Source: Anodontia alba (Eukaryota > Mollusca > Bivalvia > Lucinida > Lucinidae). Taken from it: a stretch of 64,000 nucleotides of DNA. Shown one piece after another: positions 1-11,199 of the stretch. Every line of letters begins with the position of its first letter. Position 1 is the first letter of the stretch. The stretch lies in assembly GCA_964016985.1 (NCBI GenBank), contig OZ024821.1:130349323-130413322 (forward strand), given 5' to 3'. A program made the position numbers and the translations under genes. Below the pieces are notes generated by a model that searched no databases, was not told the DNA's origin, and saw only the letters and a list, made by a program, of their open reading frames with translations.

Positions 1-1165
1 ATGGTCATTGTTGTACAGAAAATGGTAATTATGTTATATGTATACAGCAAAAGGCAATTGTGTTATATGTATACAGCAAATGGCGATTGTTTTATATGTA
101 TACAGCAAATGGCAATTGTGATATATATGTGTACAGCAAATTGCAAATATGTTTTATGTTTACAGCAAATGGCAATTGTGTTATATGCATAGAGCAAATG
201 GCGACTGTGTTAAATATATATAGCAAATGGCAATTGTGTTATATGTATACAGAAATGGCGATGGTGTTATTATGTATACAGCAAATGGCAACTGTGTTAT
301 ATGAAAGCAGCAAATGGTTATTGTGTTATATGCAATCAACAAATGGTCATTATGTTATATGCAAACAGTAAATGACCGTTGTTTTATATGCAAACAGCAA
401 ATGGCCATTGTCTTATATGCAAACAGCTAATGGCCGTTGAGTTAAATGCTAACAGCAAACGGCTATACAACAAATGGCCAATGTGTTATATGCAAACAAC
501 ACATGGCCATTGTGTTATATGCAAACGCCACATGGCCAATGTGTTATATGCAAACAACACATGACCAATGTATTATATGCAAACAACAAATGGCCATTGT
601 GTTAAATGCTAACAGCAAATGTCCATTGTGTTATATGTATGCAACAAATGGCCAATGTGTTATATGCAAACAACAAATGGTCATTGTGTTATATGCAAAC
701 AGCAAATGGTCATCTTCTTATATGCAAACAGCAAATGGTCATTGTCTAATATGCAAACAGCTACAAATGTAATGACCTTTGTGTTAAATGCTAACAGCAA
801 ATGGCGATTGTGTTATATATATACAACAAATGGCCAATGTGTTATATGCAAACAACACATGGCCATTATGTTTTATGCAAACAAAGTAAACGGCGATTGT
901 TTTTATATAAAAAAAAACAAACAAAAAACAACAACAAATGGTCATTGTGTTATATGCAAACAGCAAATGGTCATTGTGTTATATGCAAGTAGCAATGATC
1001 ATTGTGGTATATGCAAACAGTAAATGGCAATTGTTTTACTGTAAAAAACAAACAAACAAAAAAAAAACCGGCCATTGTGTTATATGCAAGCGGCAAATGG
1101 TCATTGTGTTATATGTAAGTTGCAAATTCTCATTGTGTTATATGCAAGTAGCAAATGGCAAATGT
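1..1165 (+). repeat. 29-bp minisatellite, about 40 diverged copies
   Basis: The unit is close to ATGGCCATTGTGTTATATGC plus AAACAGCAA. Interruptions by A-rich insertions occur near 900-935 and 1040-1068. Because 29 is not a multiple of three and the unit has few stops, all three plus frames are partly open and yield cyclic peptides of 29 residues per three units. The array lies in the last intron of the left-hand desaturase and continues off the window edge. Confidence 0.95.
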
Positions 1166-1578
1166 GTTACATGCCAACAGCAAAGGCCAAGATCAACTCT
1201 TACGACATCCTTGCAGTCTCAATAGGACATTGGTTGTCCATTGATATTCCTTGGTATCCAATGATTTTGAAAACGAAAGCGGACAGCAAAGACTCTCGCT
1301 TTGGGGACATCTTGCCGCGAACTGACAAAGCAAAACCTTACTTCACCCTGTGTCGGACATACACAGATCGCACATTCCGGCGGACAGAATTCACACACCA
1401 ATCTCCTTCTGAAAATGGCTCTACTCTACAAGGAAAGAATATCGATAGCAAATTCTTTTCTTGTATAGTATACTACCTTTTGGAAGAGAGAAAAAATGTT
1501 TTTGCAAAAGTAGCCGCCCTTAAAATAAAGTATTAATTCCCCGTAATTTTAAACGTAATTATTTTTCATTGGTTACAG
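1166..1578. other. Intron remnant with no recognised feature
   Basis: Unique-looking sequence between the minisatellite and the acceptor of the plus-strand desaturase exon. A weak open stretch at 1200-1430 has no recognisable similarity. Confidence 0.5.
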
Positions 1579-1746
1579 GTGGAGAGAGATGTGATGGTAT
1601 GGAATAATAAGAAATACTGCGGTAAACCTGTATTTGTGAAATGTAAGGAAGATAGTCTTATTTCAAGACATCGAAGATGGTATTCTCAATTCTACTCCGA
1701 GCACAGTCCTAGACTCAGCTTCCAGAAAGACACGCTTGATTGGTAA
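1579..1746 (+). CDS. nvd: Terminal exon of a second, convergent nvd-like desaturase (partial gene)
   Basis: 168 nt after the acceptor GGTTACAG, ending in TAA. The translation starts [20 protein letters not shown] and ends [19 protein letters not shown] then QKDTLDW. It has exactly the length, phase and stop position of exon 6 of the minus-strand gene. It differs at 11 of 55 residues, mostly conservative changes, with no frameshift or stop, so it looks like a functional paralog and not a decayed copy. No other exon of this gene is visible in 1-1578; exons 1-5 should lie to the left. The intron before it contains the 29-bp minisatellite. Confidence 0.88.
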   Translation: MERDVMVWNNKKYCGKPVFVKCKEDSLISRHRRWYSQFYSEHSPRLSFQKDTLDW

Positions 1747-2202
1747 GAGACGAGACGCGCACTGACTGTGGAGGCCGGACGTTATCTCGTAGACGACCAG
1801 CAAACGCAGTCTTGTCGAGGTTTCCTCTCTTCCTTACATTCGAATGATCAAGTCAGCTAAGACTCCCTTTGGAATTAACATTTTATTGAATGCAAGTAAT
1901 TTCCGTAAATATTCGGACATGAAATACCTTTTCCATACTGATCCTAAAATTTGAACCAAAACCAATTTAGCAATATGCAATGTGTTTTCAAACGCGCGGA
2001 CAGAATGTCAAACTGCTTTGAAAGGAGCTGTTTTATCTGAGTCTACACTTTAATTTCTGTCCAAATGTTTAGGCTGAATATGGCAAAGGGATGTTATCTC
2101 TCTACTCTAAGGCTCAATTTCTATTTTCTACGGAGAATTACTTAAAGAAAATACCAGTGATTAATTGGACTTAAACTGTTGCATGTGTGCGTAGATGCGT
2201 GT
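1747..2202. other. Downstream flank of the left desaturase; nothing recognised
   Basis: Presumed 3' untranslated region and intergenic sequence. No clear AATAAA signal could be assigned. Confidence 0.4.
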
Positions 2203-2268
2203 TGAGAGAGAGAGAGAGAGAGATAGACAGAGACAGAGAGAGACAGAGAGAGACAGTCAGACAGAGAG
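2203..2268 (+). repeat. Purine-rich (GA/GACA) microsatellite
   Basis: A run of GA dinucleotides grading into GACAGA units. Confidence 0.9.
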
Positions 2269-2397
2269 GCATATAGTAAAGTGTGTTGTCATTGTTTACC
2301 TGCCTGCTCATTTGATTAGGACCAGCCTGCAAATAGGCATGGTCTGTTCAGCGCCATCTTGGTTCTCACGAATATTCTGCAAAACCATGAGGAATCT

Positions 2398-2462
2398 ACC
2401 TAGCGGGCACATGGCGTTTACACTTCGCATTAACGTTGTCTCAACGTTGCGTGCTCACTGGG
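2398..2462. repeat. Short palindromic element of the GGGCACATGACGTT family
   Basis: Begins GCGGGCACATGGCGTT and ends GCGTGCTCACTGGG; same family as 35105-35222 and 35870-36312. Confidence 0.5.
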
Positions 2463-2624
2463 TACAGAGGGTACAGTGAAGACTCATACTGCGTGGATGT
2501 GCAGGCTGATCCAAGATTTCGCTGTTCACGCAAGCCACATTGCTGTAATTGGTTCTGCTATGACTTGCTCAAATACGGTAGGCTTGTATTGTATTGTATT
2601 GTATTCATTCACAGGTCTTGGCCA

Positions 2625-2860
2625 CAAAAATACCTCAAAAGCTTAAGGCTTAACATGCTGGTTAAAACTTTTAGCAAACGATATTTTGAAATATTCTTCT
2701 TATTTTCCCAGAAAACAGGCTTTGACATTTCATGCAAATTTTCTCCATAGGAGACACTTTGCATGATATGTCAAAACCTGTTTTTTGGGGAAAAATAAGA
2801 AAACATCATCAATTTGGCGTCTGCTGAATTTGCCGGGAGAGTGTGGTAACGGTTAAATGG
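2625..2860. repeat. Foldback repeat (CTTATTTTTCCCAGAAAACAGG family)
   Basis: Inverted arms centred near 2750: TTATTTTCCCAGAAAACAGG on the left, its diverged complement on the right. Relatives at 2985-3110, 53040-53260 and 54520-54660. Confidence 0.75.
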
Positions 2861-2958
2861 TTGAACTACTTTGTTATTTTTTTCTGTATTTTTGTTCATT
2901 TAAATACGTTTTATTAACATTTAGCATTCCCTGAGCAAATTCAGCAGACTCTTATTGA

Positions 2959-2992
<34 letters not shown>

Positions 2993-3110
2993 TATTTTTC
3001 CCGGAAAACAAGGCTTGGTTTTTCATGCAAACAGTATTCTCAGGAAAGACAAGAAAAATTCTTCGAAAATATGCATGATATGTCAGACCTGTTTTCTGGG
3101 GTAAAGAAAA
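2959..3110. repeat. (TG)n run followed by a second foldback copy
   Basis: About 14 TG units at 2959-2987 adjoin a copy of the preceding foldback family. Confidence 0.75.
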
Positions 3111-3114
3111 AGTA

Positions 3115-3362
3115 CAGTAAAATTATGCTAATAGGACCACTCGAAATTCAGACCACATCGATATTTCGAGAACTTTTTGCGAGTCCAAAATGCTTTCTTT
3201 CTTTTTGTTCTATATTTAATATTAAGACCACCCCACTAATAAAACCATTTTTGCCAGTCCCAAATTGTTTCTTATCATTTTATATTCAATATTAAGACCA
3301 CACTACTAATATGACCACTTTTAGGCAGTCCCAAAGGTGGTCTTAATAGAGGAATGTTACTG
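3115..3362. mobile_element. TA-flanked MITE (TACAGTAAAATT type)
   Basis: Terminal inverted repeats start CAGTAAAATTATGC and, on the other strand, CAGTAACATTCC. Flanked by TA on both sides, which fits a Tc1/mariner/pogo-type non-autonomous element. Fragments recur near 52395-52475 and 53265-53312. Confidence 0.65.
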
Positions 3363-3407
3363 TATTTTGAAAGACCATCTGCCGAAAGTTTTAGCCAGCA
3401 TGCTCGT

Positions 3408-3680
3408 TACGAAAACACACCTATTCAAATATATAGAAAATTTCACCTCCAAAAACTAAAAAATTTCAGATAAAAAGTCTGATATTTTTCATATTTCTGC
3501 TCAAAACATAGAATTTGGGTACTCGTTAGAACCGCCTCGGCGAGGCGGTTCTAACGGGTACCCACAATCTATGTTTTTGAGCAGAAATAAGAAAAATAAT
3601 GTATACCCCTGTAAACCCAGTTTTACTATATAAAAGTGGGGTTTAAGGGGATCACAATTATATAGGCATCTTTTCATGAT
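3408..3680 (+). mobile_element. Palindromic MITE, 'CGAAAACACGCC' family, full length
   Basis: Ends TTACGAAAACACACCTATTC and CTTTTCATGAT. The centre is a near-perfect inverted repeat (GGGTACTCGTTAGAACCGCC and its complement). Other copies at 4953-5226, 6238-6857 and 35242-35486; core fragment at 10925-11080. Confidence 0.8.
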
Positions 3681-3689
3681 GTAAATGTT

Positions 3690-4040
3690 AAAGGCTCCAT
3701 ATTCTCCAAAAATAGACATTTTTATCCAAGAAATGTTTAATAAATTGATATATAGTATTAATAAAATGTGGCATCTGACAGCTTGTAAAAATTCCAGTTA
3801 GTCTCTTGTTTTAGAACAGGATAAAAATGAAATGATTTTTTATCGAATCTCTGAATTAAATGTTGCCAACATTAATTCAGAGAAACGATAAAAAATCATT
3901 TCATTTCAAGAACGAGAGACTAACTGAAATTTTACAGGCTGTCAGGAGCCACATTTTATGATTGTATTAATACCATATATCAATTTATTAAAGCTTTCGT
4001 GGATAATAAAATGTCTATTTTTGAGGAATATGAAGCCTTT
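3690..4040. mobile_element. 350-bp palindromic MITE
   Basis: The arms run from AAAGGCTCCATATTC inward and pair with GAATATGAAGCCTTT. Strong inner arms surround ATGAAATGATTTTTTATCG. A second copy lies at 58663-58965. Confidence 0.8.
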
Positions 4041-4309
4041 ACTAGTCTTTTCTATCATCATTAGTTTCCCACTAGACACACATCTTGTTGTTGTGACAAC
4101 GTCGATGATATAAATTTCAACGTCGTATGCCTATTAATAGTAGACAATGCAAGCAAAATACTGAATGCAAAACATAATACATTAGGTGTCCACGTCTACC
4201 AAGTAGGCGTGAAAGGCCCACAGACCACACTCGGACACTCGCGCTCGTACAAAGGTGTCCTTTGGGGCATATGCATAGGTCCAGGTAAGGTGATTTCTTC
4301 AACCAAAAA
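4041..4309. other. No recognised feature
   Basis: Intergenic sequence without a visible gene or repeat. Confidence 0.4.
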
Positions 4310-4700
4310 ATGTTGATATCTTTCTTATTTCTTCATGAAAACATTTGTTATGGTAATCATTAGAAGCGCCTTGTCCTGTCGCTTCTAGTGAGTATACACA
4401 ACATATTTGAGCCAACGCATGACAAAACCTACAAAATGGCATGTGCGTCCAGCGAAGACTCAGATCAACCTGGGCATCCGCCCAGGGTGATCAGAGTCTT
4501 CGCTGTCCGCATGAATAAAGCTTGGGTCCTTAGCTACCCACTGAGCGCACAGCGAAGACTGATCAGACTGGACGGATGCCCAGGCTAATCTGAGTCTTCG
4601 CTGGGCGCATATGCCATTTTGTAGGTTTTGTCATGCGCTGGCTCATTTTTTTTTTATGAAGAAATGAATAAAAAGAAATTTCCTGATACTCTCTCTTATC
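4310..4700. repeat. Foldback MITE (CGCTTCTAATGAGTAC family) interrupted by another element
   Basis: The left half reads to ACAACATATT and the right half resumes at TTATGAAGAAATGA. In intact copies these two are continuous. The interruption is the palindromic element at 4408-4645. Confidence 0.7.
4408..4645. mobile_element. Palindromic MITE (GAGCCAACGCATGACAAAAC ends)
   Basis: The left end GAGCCAACGCATGACAAAAC is mirrored at the right by GTTTTGTCATGCGCTGGCTC. Internal AGCGAAGACTCAGATCA motifs relate it to the repeats at 9195-9425 and 10025-10180. Confidence 0.75.
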
Positions 4701-4952
4701 TGGAGTTATGGCATATGTGAATTGCAAAGACACATAAAAGCCTGTGCATCTGCAAGGTACATACTTATGTGATCTAAAAGGGTCTGTTGCGCCCACCTAC
4801 TAATCAGTGCTATAGTTATTTATCATTTTCTTTATATACATTGTATGTTTCTTGTATTGTACTGTACAGTTTGTTAGGATGATTAATTTTGTATTGTTCG
4901 ATCGCAACTATCTTGATTTTGCATAATTTGATTTACTGCACTTACCTTACAT

Positions 4953-5226
4953 TACGAAAACACGCCTATTCAAATATATTGAAATTTTCATCTCCAAAAA
5001 CAGAAAATTTTTAGACAAAAAATCATACTTTTTTTCATATTTCTGCTCAAAACATAGATTGTGGGTACTCGTTAGAAACGCCTCACCGAGGCGGTTCTAA
5101 CGAGTACCCACAATCTCTGTTTTGGGCAAAATTAAGAAAAATAATATATACCCCTGTAAACCCCAGTTTTTCTATATAAAAGTGGGGTTCAAGGGGGTCA
5201 AAATTATATAAGCATGTTTTCGTGAT
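4953..5226 (+). mobile_element. Palindromic MITE, 'CGAAAACACGCC' family, full length
   Basis: Same ends and central palindrome as 3408-3680. Confidence 0.8.
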
Positions 5227-5228
5227 GA

Positions 5229-5660
5229 ACTATTCAAACACATGCCACGCCCACTTATAATTTTCAGCCAATCAGATTACTTGATCTAGACTGTTGATAT
5301 AAATTCACATTATTTATGACAAACAGTTCAGACCCAACTGATCTGGATCTACACTGTTTGCAAAGGCAGGGATATCCGGGTTCAGCAGGACCAGCGTTAA
5401 TTTCACACCATACTTTCCTGGATACATTTTATAGAGTTTTTGCCTTTTCCGCTAAGGGAGACAACTTTCACGCTTTCTGTTTGCTTTATTGCGCACTGAG
5501 CGCCTTTTGAAATGGAGTCTGCTCTTGAAGGAAATAATTTTTTTCATCCCCTGAAAAAAGGTCTACCATAAAAAGGAAAGAATTTGCTCCAAAGGCGAGC
5601 AAATCATTTCCTTTTAAAGTGGACCTCGTTTTAAAAGGGAAGTAACCCATTTTGACAGAT
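5229..5660. repeat. Fragments of two palindromic repeat families
   Basis: 5229-5395 resembles the region around 28270-28460 (CACGCCCACTTATAATTTTC, then CTGATCTGGATCTACACTG). 5440-5650 has self-complementary AAAGGAAAGAATTTGCTCC arms, also seen around 8440-8690 and 27840-27910. Confidence 0.5.
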
Positions 5661-5756
5661 GCCTCACCTCCCTAGAAAGTGTATACATTCATATGACTTT
5701 GAAAAACGTTCAATTTACTATATAATGATGTATATAATTGTGTTGGTGGATGAGTG

Positions 5757-5823
5757 GCAAACAGTGGAGACTCTGATCAGACGCCGCATTCTGCGGCGTC
5801 TGATCTGAGTCGGCCCTGTTTGT
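5757..5823. repeat. GCAAACAGTG palindrome core
   Basis: Near-perfect inverted repeat centred on ACGCCGCATTCTGCGGCGT; one of about 22 copies in the window. Confidence 0.8.
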
Positions 5824-5997
5824 TCTAGCCTAACTGTCTGAATATTTATGGTAAATATATAATATAGACCATTGTTAAATTTAAATGTAATGCACTTTTA
5901 TGTAGTTCTGTTTCGAAGTGGTATTATAGCTGTTAAAAGCTTAATGTTTCCATTTCTTAATATTTGCAAGCACACCAGTATTTACAATAGAACTTTA

Positions 5998-6968
5998 ATG
6001 ACACCGACAGCTCGTTTACCGTGGCTGATTCGAATTCCTTTTTGAGTCCCTAGGAAATTCTTCCGATAGTTCAAGAAAACAAATGGATATTTTAGAAAAA
6101 AAATCTTATTTTATCACGGAAACAGATTGTGTGCGCGTACTCATTAGAATTACCCAATCGAGGCAATTCTAATAAGTATATTCAATATCTTATTATTTTA
6201 TAGAAGATGGAAAATTAAGTCATCCCTAAATTATCCTATTACGAAAACACATCCATTCAAATATATAGAGAATTTTACCTAAAAATAATTTGAAAATTTT
6301 CAGATAAAAAAAAATGATATTTTTCATATTTCTGTTCAAAACATTGATTGTGGGTACTCGTAAGAACCGCCTCGGCTAGGCGGTTCTAACGAATACCCAC
6401 AATCTATGTTTTAAACAAAAAATAAGAAAAATAATGTATACCCCTGTAAACCCCAGTTTCACTATATAAAAGTGGGGTTTAAGGGGGTCAAAATTATATA
6501 GGTATGTTTTCGCCATCACGAAAACATGCCTATATAATGTTGACCCCCTTAAACCCCACTTTTATATAGTAAAACTGGGGTTTACAGGGATTACGAAAAC
6601 ATACCTATATAATTTTGACCCCCTTAAACGCCACTTTTATATAGTAAAACTGGGGTTTACTGGGGTATACATAATTTTTCTTATTTCTGCTAAAAACATA
6701 GATTGTGGGTACTCGACGAGGCGGTTCTAATGAGTACCCACAATCTATGTTTTTTAGCAGAAACATGAGAGATATCAGACTTTTTTAGCTGAAAATTTTC
6801 ATGTTTTGGCGGTAAAATTCTCAGTATATTTGAATAGGCGTGTTTTCGTGATGGGCCCATTTACCTCCTCACTTGGCGCTATGATCTACCTTCAGCGGAT
6901 TAAACTCCCCGTCTAGAACAAATTCTATGGTCGCAATGATATTCGAGCCTTTGTAGGTCGACTGAATT
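5998..6968. mobile_element. TA-flanked MITE related to 52645-53003, interrupted by two MITEs
   Basis: The left half (ACCGTGGCTGATTCGAATTC onward) and right half (to TTTGTAGGTCGACTG) correspond to the two parts of the intact copy in AP3M1 intron 4. They are separated by 6238-6857. Confidence 0.65.
6238..6857. mobile_element. Two 'CGAAAACACGCC' MITEs tail to tail
   Basis: Plus-oriented copy 6238-6514 and minus-oriented copy about 6580-6857, with an extra partial end between them. The unit end ACGAAAACATGCCTATATAA is repeated within 65 bp. Confidence 0.7.
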
Positions 6969-7075
6969 TGTATTTAATGATCATTTGTTGTTTTAAGTAA
7001 TTCTAAGTCGATAAACACTCAGTACACTGAGTGGCTATTGAACAAAACCTGATGAAAATAGCAGAATCACAGAAT

Positions 7076-7320
7076 TGGCCTAGCGGCTAGCACTTCCGAT
7101 CGTGGATGACGAGATCCAAATTCGAATTCCTTAAAGGCGGAATTCAGCACAGTATTGTACAGTGTCACTTTTTTTCTTTTATTTGTATATTTATTTTTTT
7201 TATTTATTTATTTTATTTTATTTTTTTTTTTGTTTATTTTATTTTTTGTGTCGTTTCTTTCCTTCTTTATAACCCATCTCAATATAGCTAAATACCGTTG
7301 AAAGGGACGTAAACACGGAA
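7076..7320 (+). mobile_element. tRNA-derived SINE, second family (decayed)
   Basis: A tRNA-like head (GGCCTAGCGGCTAGCAC, then a decayed B box AATTCGAATTCC) is followed by a T-rich patch and a tail ending GTTGAAAGGGACGTAAAC. Better copies at 46680-46870 and 48195-48345. Confidence 0.55.
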
Positions 7321-7698
7321 AAAGCATTGTCGACGTCATCTTAAATTACAGCAGATTTTGTCAAAAGATTTTTAACCCAAGTAGTTAACCCTTGAAGCAC
7401 TATTCAAACTTTTAGTAAACGGTGTTCTAAAATATTTTTGTATATTTCTTCGAGAATATAAGAACTGACATTTATCATAAAGGTAAACGATTCGCATTAA
7501 TTTTCAAGCTTAAATTTCTCGGAAAGATATGCTCATTTTGAACCGTCTCAAAGCCTTATTGTCTCTATCGCTGAAAGAGTTGAGACATAATGTTCTTCCC
7601 TGAATATAGCATATTTTTATACATTTATTGTCATGGAATAAAGATTTTAAAACATGATGCCTTATTATTTTGCATACAATGTTATACACTTATATATG

Positions 7699-7787
7699 GG
7701 CATACCCAGCAAACACAGAACTTCGCAACAACGTCGTTTCGACGACGTCGAAACGACATTGTTGCAAAGTTGTGTGTTTTCAGGGTA
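7699..7787. repeat. Palindromic element centred on CGTCGTTTCGACGACG
   Basis: The arms ACAACGTCGTTTCGACG and the complement form an almost perfect hairpin within CCCAGCAAACACA ... TGTGTGTTTTCAGGG. Confidence 0.75.
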
Positions 7788-8040
7788 GAGATTTATTCAG
7801 TATTGAATAAGTGTTCTAAGTTATTGTATGATTTCGATATACATAAAATAAACGTTTACATTCTTGTTATTACACTATTCCCAAACCCCCAACCCCACAT
7901 CGAACAATAATATACGGAGCATTAAGTTGCGTTGCCGACCGTCCGTCCATCTCTAATATTCCGTCACCAGATATTTTGTTCCGGAGCTTAACTCTTAAGT
8001 TTACTAAATTCAAACTTTGTAGGTGTGTGGTTTAAACATA

Positions 8041-8221
8041 CAGTTCACTCTCGATCGTTATCTCAAATTCTGATAGTTCAAACTACTGCTTAAGTCTAGC
8101 TACATTTTGGATAATGTTGTGCTTTATATTCTTTACATTTCATCTTCTGTTGTGTTAAACTACTGTTATCTCAAACTGAAAATACTGATCCCTTGGAGTT
8201 TGAGTTAATGAGAGTCCGCTG
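8041..8221. mobile_element. TA-flanked MITE (CAGTTCACTCTCGATCG), pogo/Tc1-like
   Basis: The termini CAGTTCACTCTCGATCGTTA and, on the other strand, CAGCGGACTCTCATTAACTC are flanked by TA. A younger relative is at 55457-55791. Confidence 0.65.
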
Positions 8222-8324
8222 TATTTTATTTCAGGAAAATCAATGATTATACATACATGAAATGCACACAAAAGATAGGATCAGAACGAAAGCGCAAGTT
8301 TAATTATTTCTTCTCCTAAAACCC

Positions 8325-8392
8325 ATCCATCCATCCAGCCAGCTAGCCAGACAGACAGACAGACAGCCAGTCAGCCAGCCAGCCAGCCTGTC
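8325..8392 (+). repeat. CCAT/CCAG/ACAG tetranucleotide microsatellite
   Basis: Runs of CCAT, CAGA and CCAG units. Confidence 0.9.
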
Positions 8393-8439
8393 GTCATTGT
8401 CTACTGTTGCGTCAATAATGTTTACCGTATATATTTAAA

Positions 8440-8690
8440 AGGGATGGATACGCCTGCAGTTTTTCTGCCACTTTGTCCAAGGGAGACAACTAGTCTAAAC
8501 TTTTGTGACTTCCTGTTTCCTGCACACCAACCCACCTCTGAAAACTGTGTCTTCTCTAAAAAGAAGTCATTTGCTCCCAAAGGGAGCAAACTCTTGCCTT
8601 TTAGAGTAGCCCTTTTTTCAGAATAGAGGTAAAACAGTTTGGACAGAGTTGTCGTCCCTGAAAGTGTATCACTTCCCCTTAATATACAGT
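8440..8690. repeat. Palindromic repeat with GGGAGCAAA arms
   Basis: The inverted core TTTGCTCCCAAAGGGAGCAAA lies within longer diverged arms and explains the short open frames on both strands. Confidence 0.6.
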
Positions 8691-8696
8691 CCAGCA

Positions 8697-8864
8697 TGTC
8701 TTAAGCAAGCATCTATGGGATAATCAAAATGTGCTTGCTTAAACCTGGTACTTGCTTAATACAGGTGAGTTTTAATGTGATTGCCCTTTTCACAAACAGA
8801 ATGCAGGCTTGCTTAAAACAGGTTGCTTGCTTACATGAGGTGGCCACTATGACAGGTTTTACTG
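8697..8864. mobile_element. TA-flanked MITE (CAGTCCAGCATGTC ends)
   Basis: The ends CAGTCCAGCATGTC and CAGTAAAACCTGTC (opposite strand) are flanked by TA. Internal CTTGCTTAA motifs occur in both orientations. Confidence 0.6.
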
Positions 8865-8889
8865 TATCTTTCATAAATACAGAAATGTT

Positions 8890-9190
8890 AAAGGAAGTCA
8901 CCCAGGCCAAACAAATAAAAGATTTATAAATCAAAACATTATGTTTAAAATGACCGGGTCTACGTAATCATGCGAAATATTAAGTTTAAGGCTTATTTTG
9001 CAAAGGACCAGGCCGCTAAATATTTTTTGTAAATATTTTTCTTATCTTCAGAACTCTGTCGAAACATATCTAGCGGGTTCCTTTTAATCAATTATTTGAC
9101 AGTGCCCGAAGCCAACTTCGTGCCAGTTCGATAAGCGATGAACTTTCTTGATCGTATTTTCTTGGAGGTCGGTTCACAAAGTTGAAAGAT
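8890..9190. other. No recognised feature
   Basis: Intergenic sequence. Confidence 0.4.
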
Positions 9191-9194
9191 CATT

Positions 9195-9425
9195 GAACAT
9201 TTGAGCCGGGGCACAGCATTTCCAACAAAATTACATGTACGGTCAGCAAAGACTCAGATCAGCCTGCGCAGATCTGTGCAGGCTGATCAGAGTTGGCCGT
9301 CGGCATGAATACGCTTTCGATCCTTGGCTACCCATACAGAGCCATGCGAAGACTCTCATCAGACTGTGCGCCGAATGTGCAGGCTTCGCCGGGCGCGAGA
9401 ATTGCTGTGTCCCGGCTCATATGTT
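9195..9425. mobile_element. Palindromic MITE (GAGCCGGGGCACAGCATTTC end)
   Basis: The left end GAGCCGGGGCACAGCA is mirrored by TGCTGTGTCCCGGCTC at the right. The interior carries self-complementary GCAAAGACTCAGATCAGCCT motifs. A shorter copy is at 10025-10180. Confidence 0.75.
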
Positions 9426-10024
9426 ATACATTTGTATCTCTCAACTATGTGAACCGATGGCGATGACCATATATGGTGAAACTTTAAATGGCTTCTCCGA
9501 AACCGCTAGGCCGATTACGTTCAAATTGCATGTAAAGCATCATTGGAACAAATCTTTGAAGCTTGTGCCTTTTTTTCTTTTTAGACCTTACACGACTTCT
9601 GGGAAACTGCATATGTATAGCTAGGCTGTGACAAAAGTGCAAGTATAGTGGGAACCAACATTGAATGTGACCGCCATGAGTATGAATAGTGAAACATATT
9701 AACGGCTTCTTCACTGACGCTGCACGGACGGCTGAACTCAGATTGCATTATGAAATATATTGGGACAAGATCTGAAATGTTTCCAAAATTATTGGGGAAC
9801 GGCATCCAAGATGGCCGCTGGTTGATCCTTTAAATTTCTCCAAATTGCAGTAAAGTCCTGAACTGATATTAGATCTACATAATAAAATTTACGTTCAGCG
9901 TCACTCAATTGGCTAAGCTGTAGAGCAATTATGCAAATGAGCTTCCTGCGTAAACAAGAAAATAAAGGGCAATTGCGGAACACAACTCTCCAATGATACC
10001 GGACAAGAGTTGAATAACATAACA
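9426..10024. other. No recognised feature
   Basis: Overlapping short open frames on both strands show no family similarity. Confidence 0.4.
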
Positions 10025-10180
10025 TTAAGCCGGGGCACAGCATTTCCTACAAAACTATGAGCGCACAGCGAAGACTCGGATCTGGTTGCGCATTCGCGCA
10101 GTCTGATAAGAGTCTTCGCAGGCACTCTGTGGGTGCGCAGACTGATCTGAGTCTTCGCTGGGCGAACATACAATATTCAC
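10025..10180. repeat. Partial copy of the GCCGGGGCACAGCA palindromic repeat
   Basis: Starts GCCGGGGCACAGCATTTCC; inner AGCGAAGACTCGGATC and GATCTGAGTCTTCGCTG are complementary. Confidence 0.65.
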
Positions 10181-10550
10181 GGTGGATAGGCATAAAGGCG
10201 CTGTCTGGTCGTCCTGAAACGAGGTATTCTGATTGTCCTCTTTCGGGGTTCTGTTTGACCCAAAAGAAATAAATATCTCGCAAAAGATTCCCTAATTTGT
10301 TCGATGGTCCACCAAATTATATGCAATAATGGGGCTGATAATTCAAGAAAAGAAACTCGTATTGACAATTTGTCAAGGTTACCTCAGGAATTATCGTACC
10401 TAACATATTCTCCGAGTTTATAGGTGACTGTTTAAACTACGCGACACTAGCCAGCTCCCCCGGGGTTGCTTACCGATAAGGTTGCTGTATACTGGTGAAT
10501 GTTTTGTTAGCAGACTTTAATTTGGGAAAATATATATAGTATATTGAAGT

Positions 10551-10857
10551 GTGTGTGTTGAGGTTTTACGGCCCAGTCAACCCAATGGGGTCATGTCGAG
10601 CGCGGTCAGTTTACCTAACCACACGTTTACTGGGCAGGCTTAGTCCTCTATGCGGTTAACCAGTATTGTGCACATTCTTTCGCCAGAAACTGACAACTGC
10701 CCTTCTTGAATCAGCGGAAGGGAGAGAATGACCGTAGAAAATATTTCATGATCAATCTCCACGAAAGAATGTTGCCGACCTCGGCGGGGGTTGAACCCGC
10801 GACCTCCTGGTCTCCGGTCGGACGGCGCATCCAACTGAGCCACCGAGGCCGGCTCAT
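10551..10857 (-). mobile_element. tRNA-derived SINE, full length
   Basis: Read on the minus strand: GCCGGCCTCGGTGGCTCAGT (A box), GCGGGTTCAACCCC (B box), a body containing AAGGGCAGTTGTCAGTTTC, and the end CCTCAACACACAC. A 12-bp target duplication GTATATTGAAGT flanks it (10539-10550, 10858-10869). Other copies: 17281-17588, 35953-36256, 46252-46560, and truncated ones at 11825, 34017, 53624 and 57100. Confidence 0.92.
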
Positions 10858-10924
10858 GTATATTGAAGTAAGAGTTTATTTTAAGATGGTTATAAAGAAA
10901 ATTTATAAGATGATAATATGTAAT

Positions 10925-11080
10925 ATTTAATATCTTATTTTTGCTCCAAAACATAGATTGTGGGTACTCGTTAGAGCCGCATCGGTTATGCGGTTCTAAT
11001 GGGTACTCACCATTTATATAAATGAGGCAGTTCTAACGAATATTCAAAATCTATGTTCTGGAGCAGAAATACAAAAATAT
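10925..11080. repeat. Core of the 'CGAAAACACGCC' palindromic MITE
   Basis: Central inverted repeat only (TGGGTACTCGTTAGAGCCGC and complement); outer ends are missing. Confidence 0.6.
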
Positions 11081-11196
11081 TGTATAACCCCACCCTGCAA
11101 CTTTTCCCTTCATTTAGTGGGCTTTTTACCGGGGTGTTGTTGATCTGTTGTTCGCTATTGTGTCTAGCATAATTATTATTGACCCTATTAATTCCA

Positions 11197-11199
<3 letters not shown>

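Noticed and set aside
1..1165. CRISPR-like array of about 29-bp direct repeats
   Set aside because: Units are contiguous with no spacers, diverge gradually and sit in a eukaryotic intron.
1579..1746. Treating the plus-strand desaturase exon as a misassembled copy of exon 6
   Set aside because: The two exons differ at 11 of 55 residues and their flanking introns do not match.
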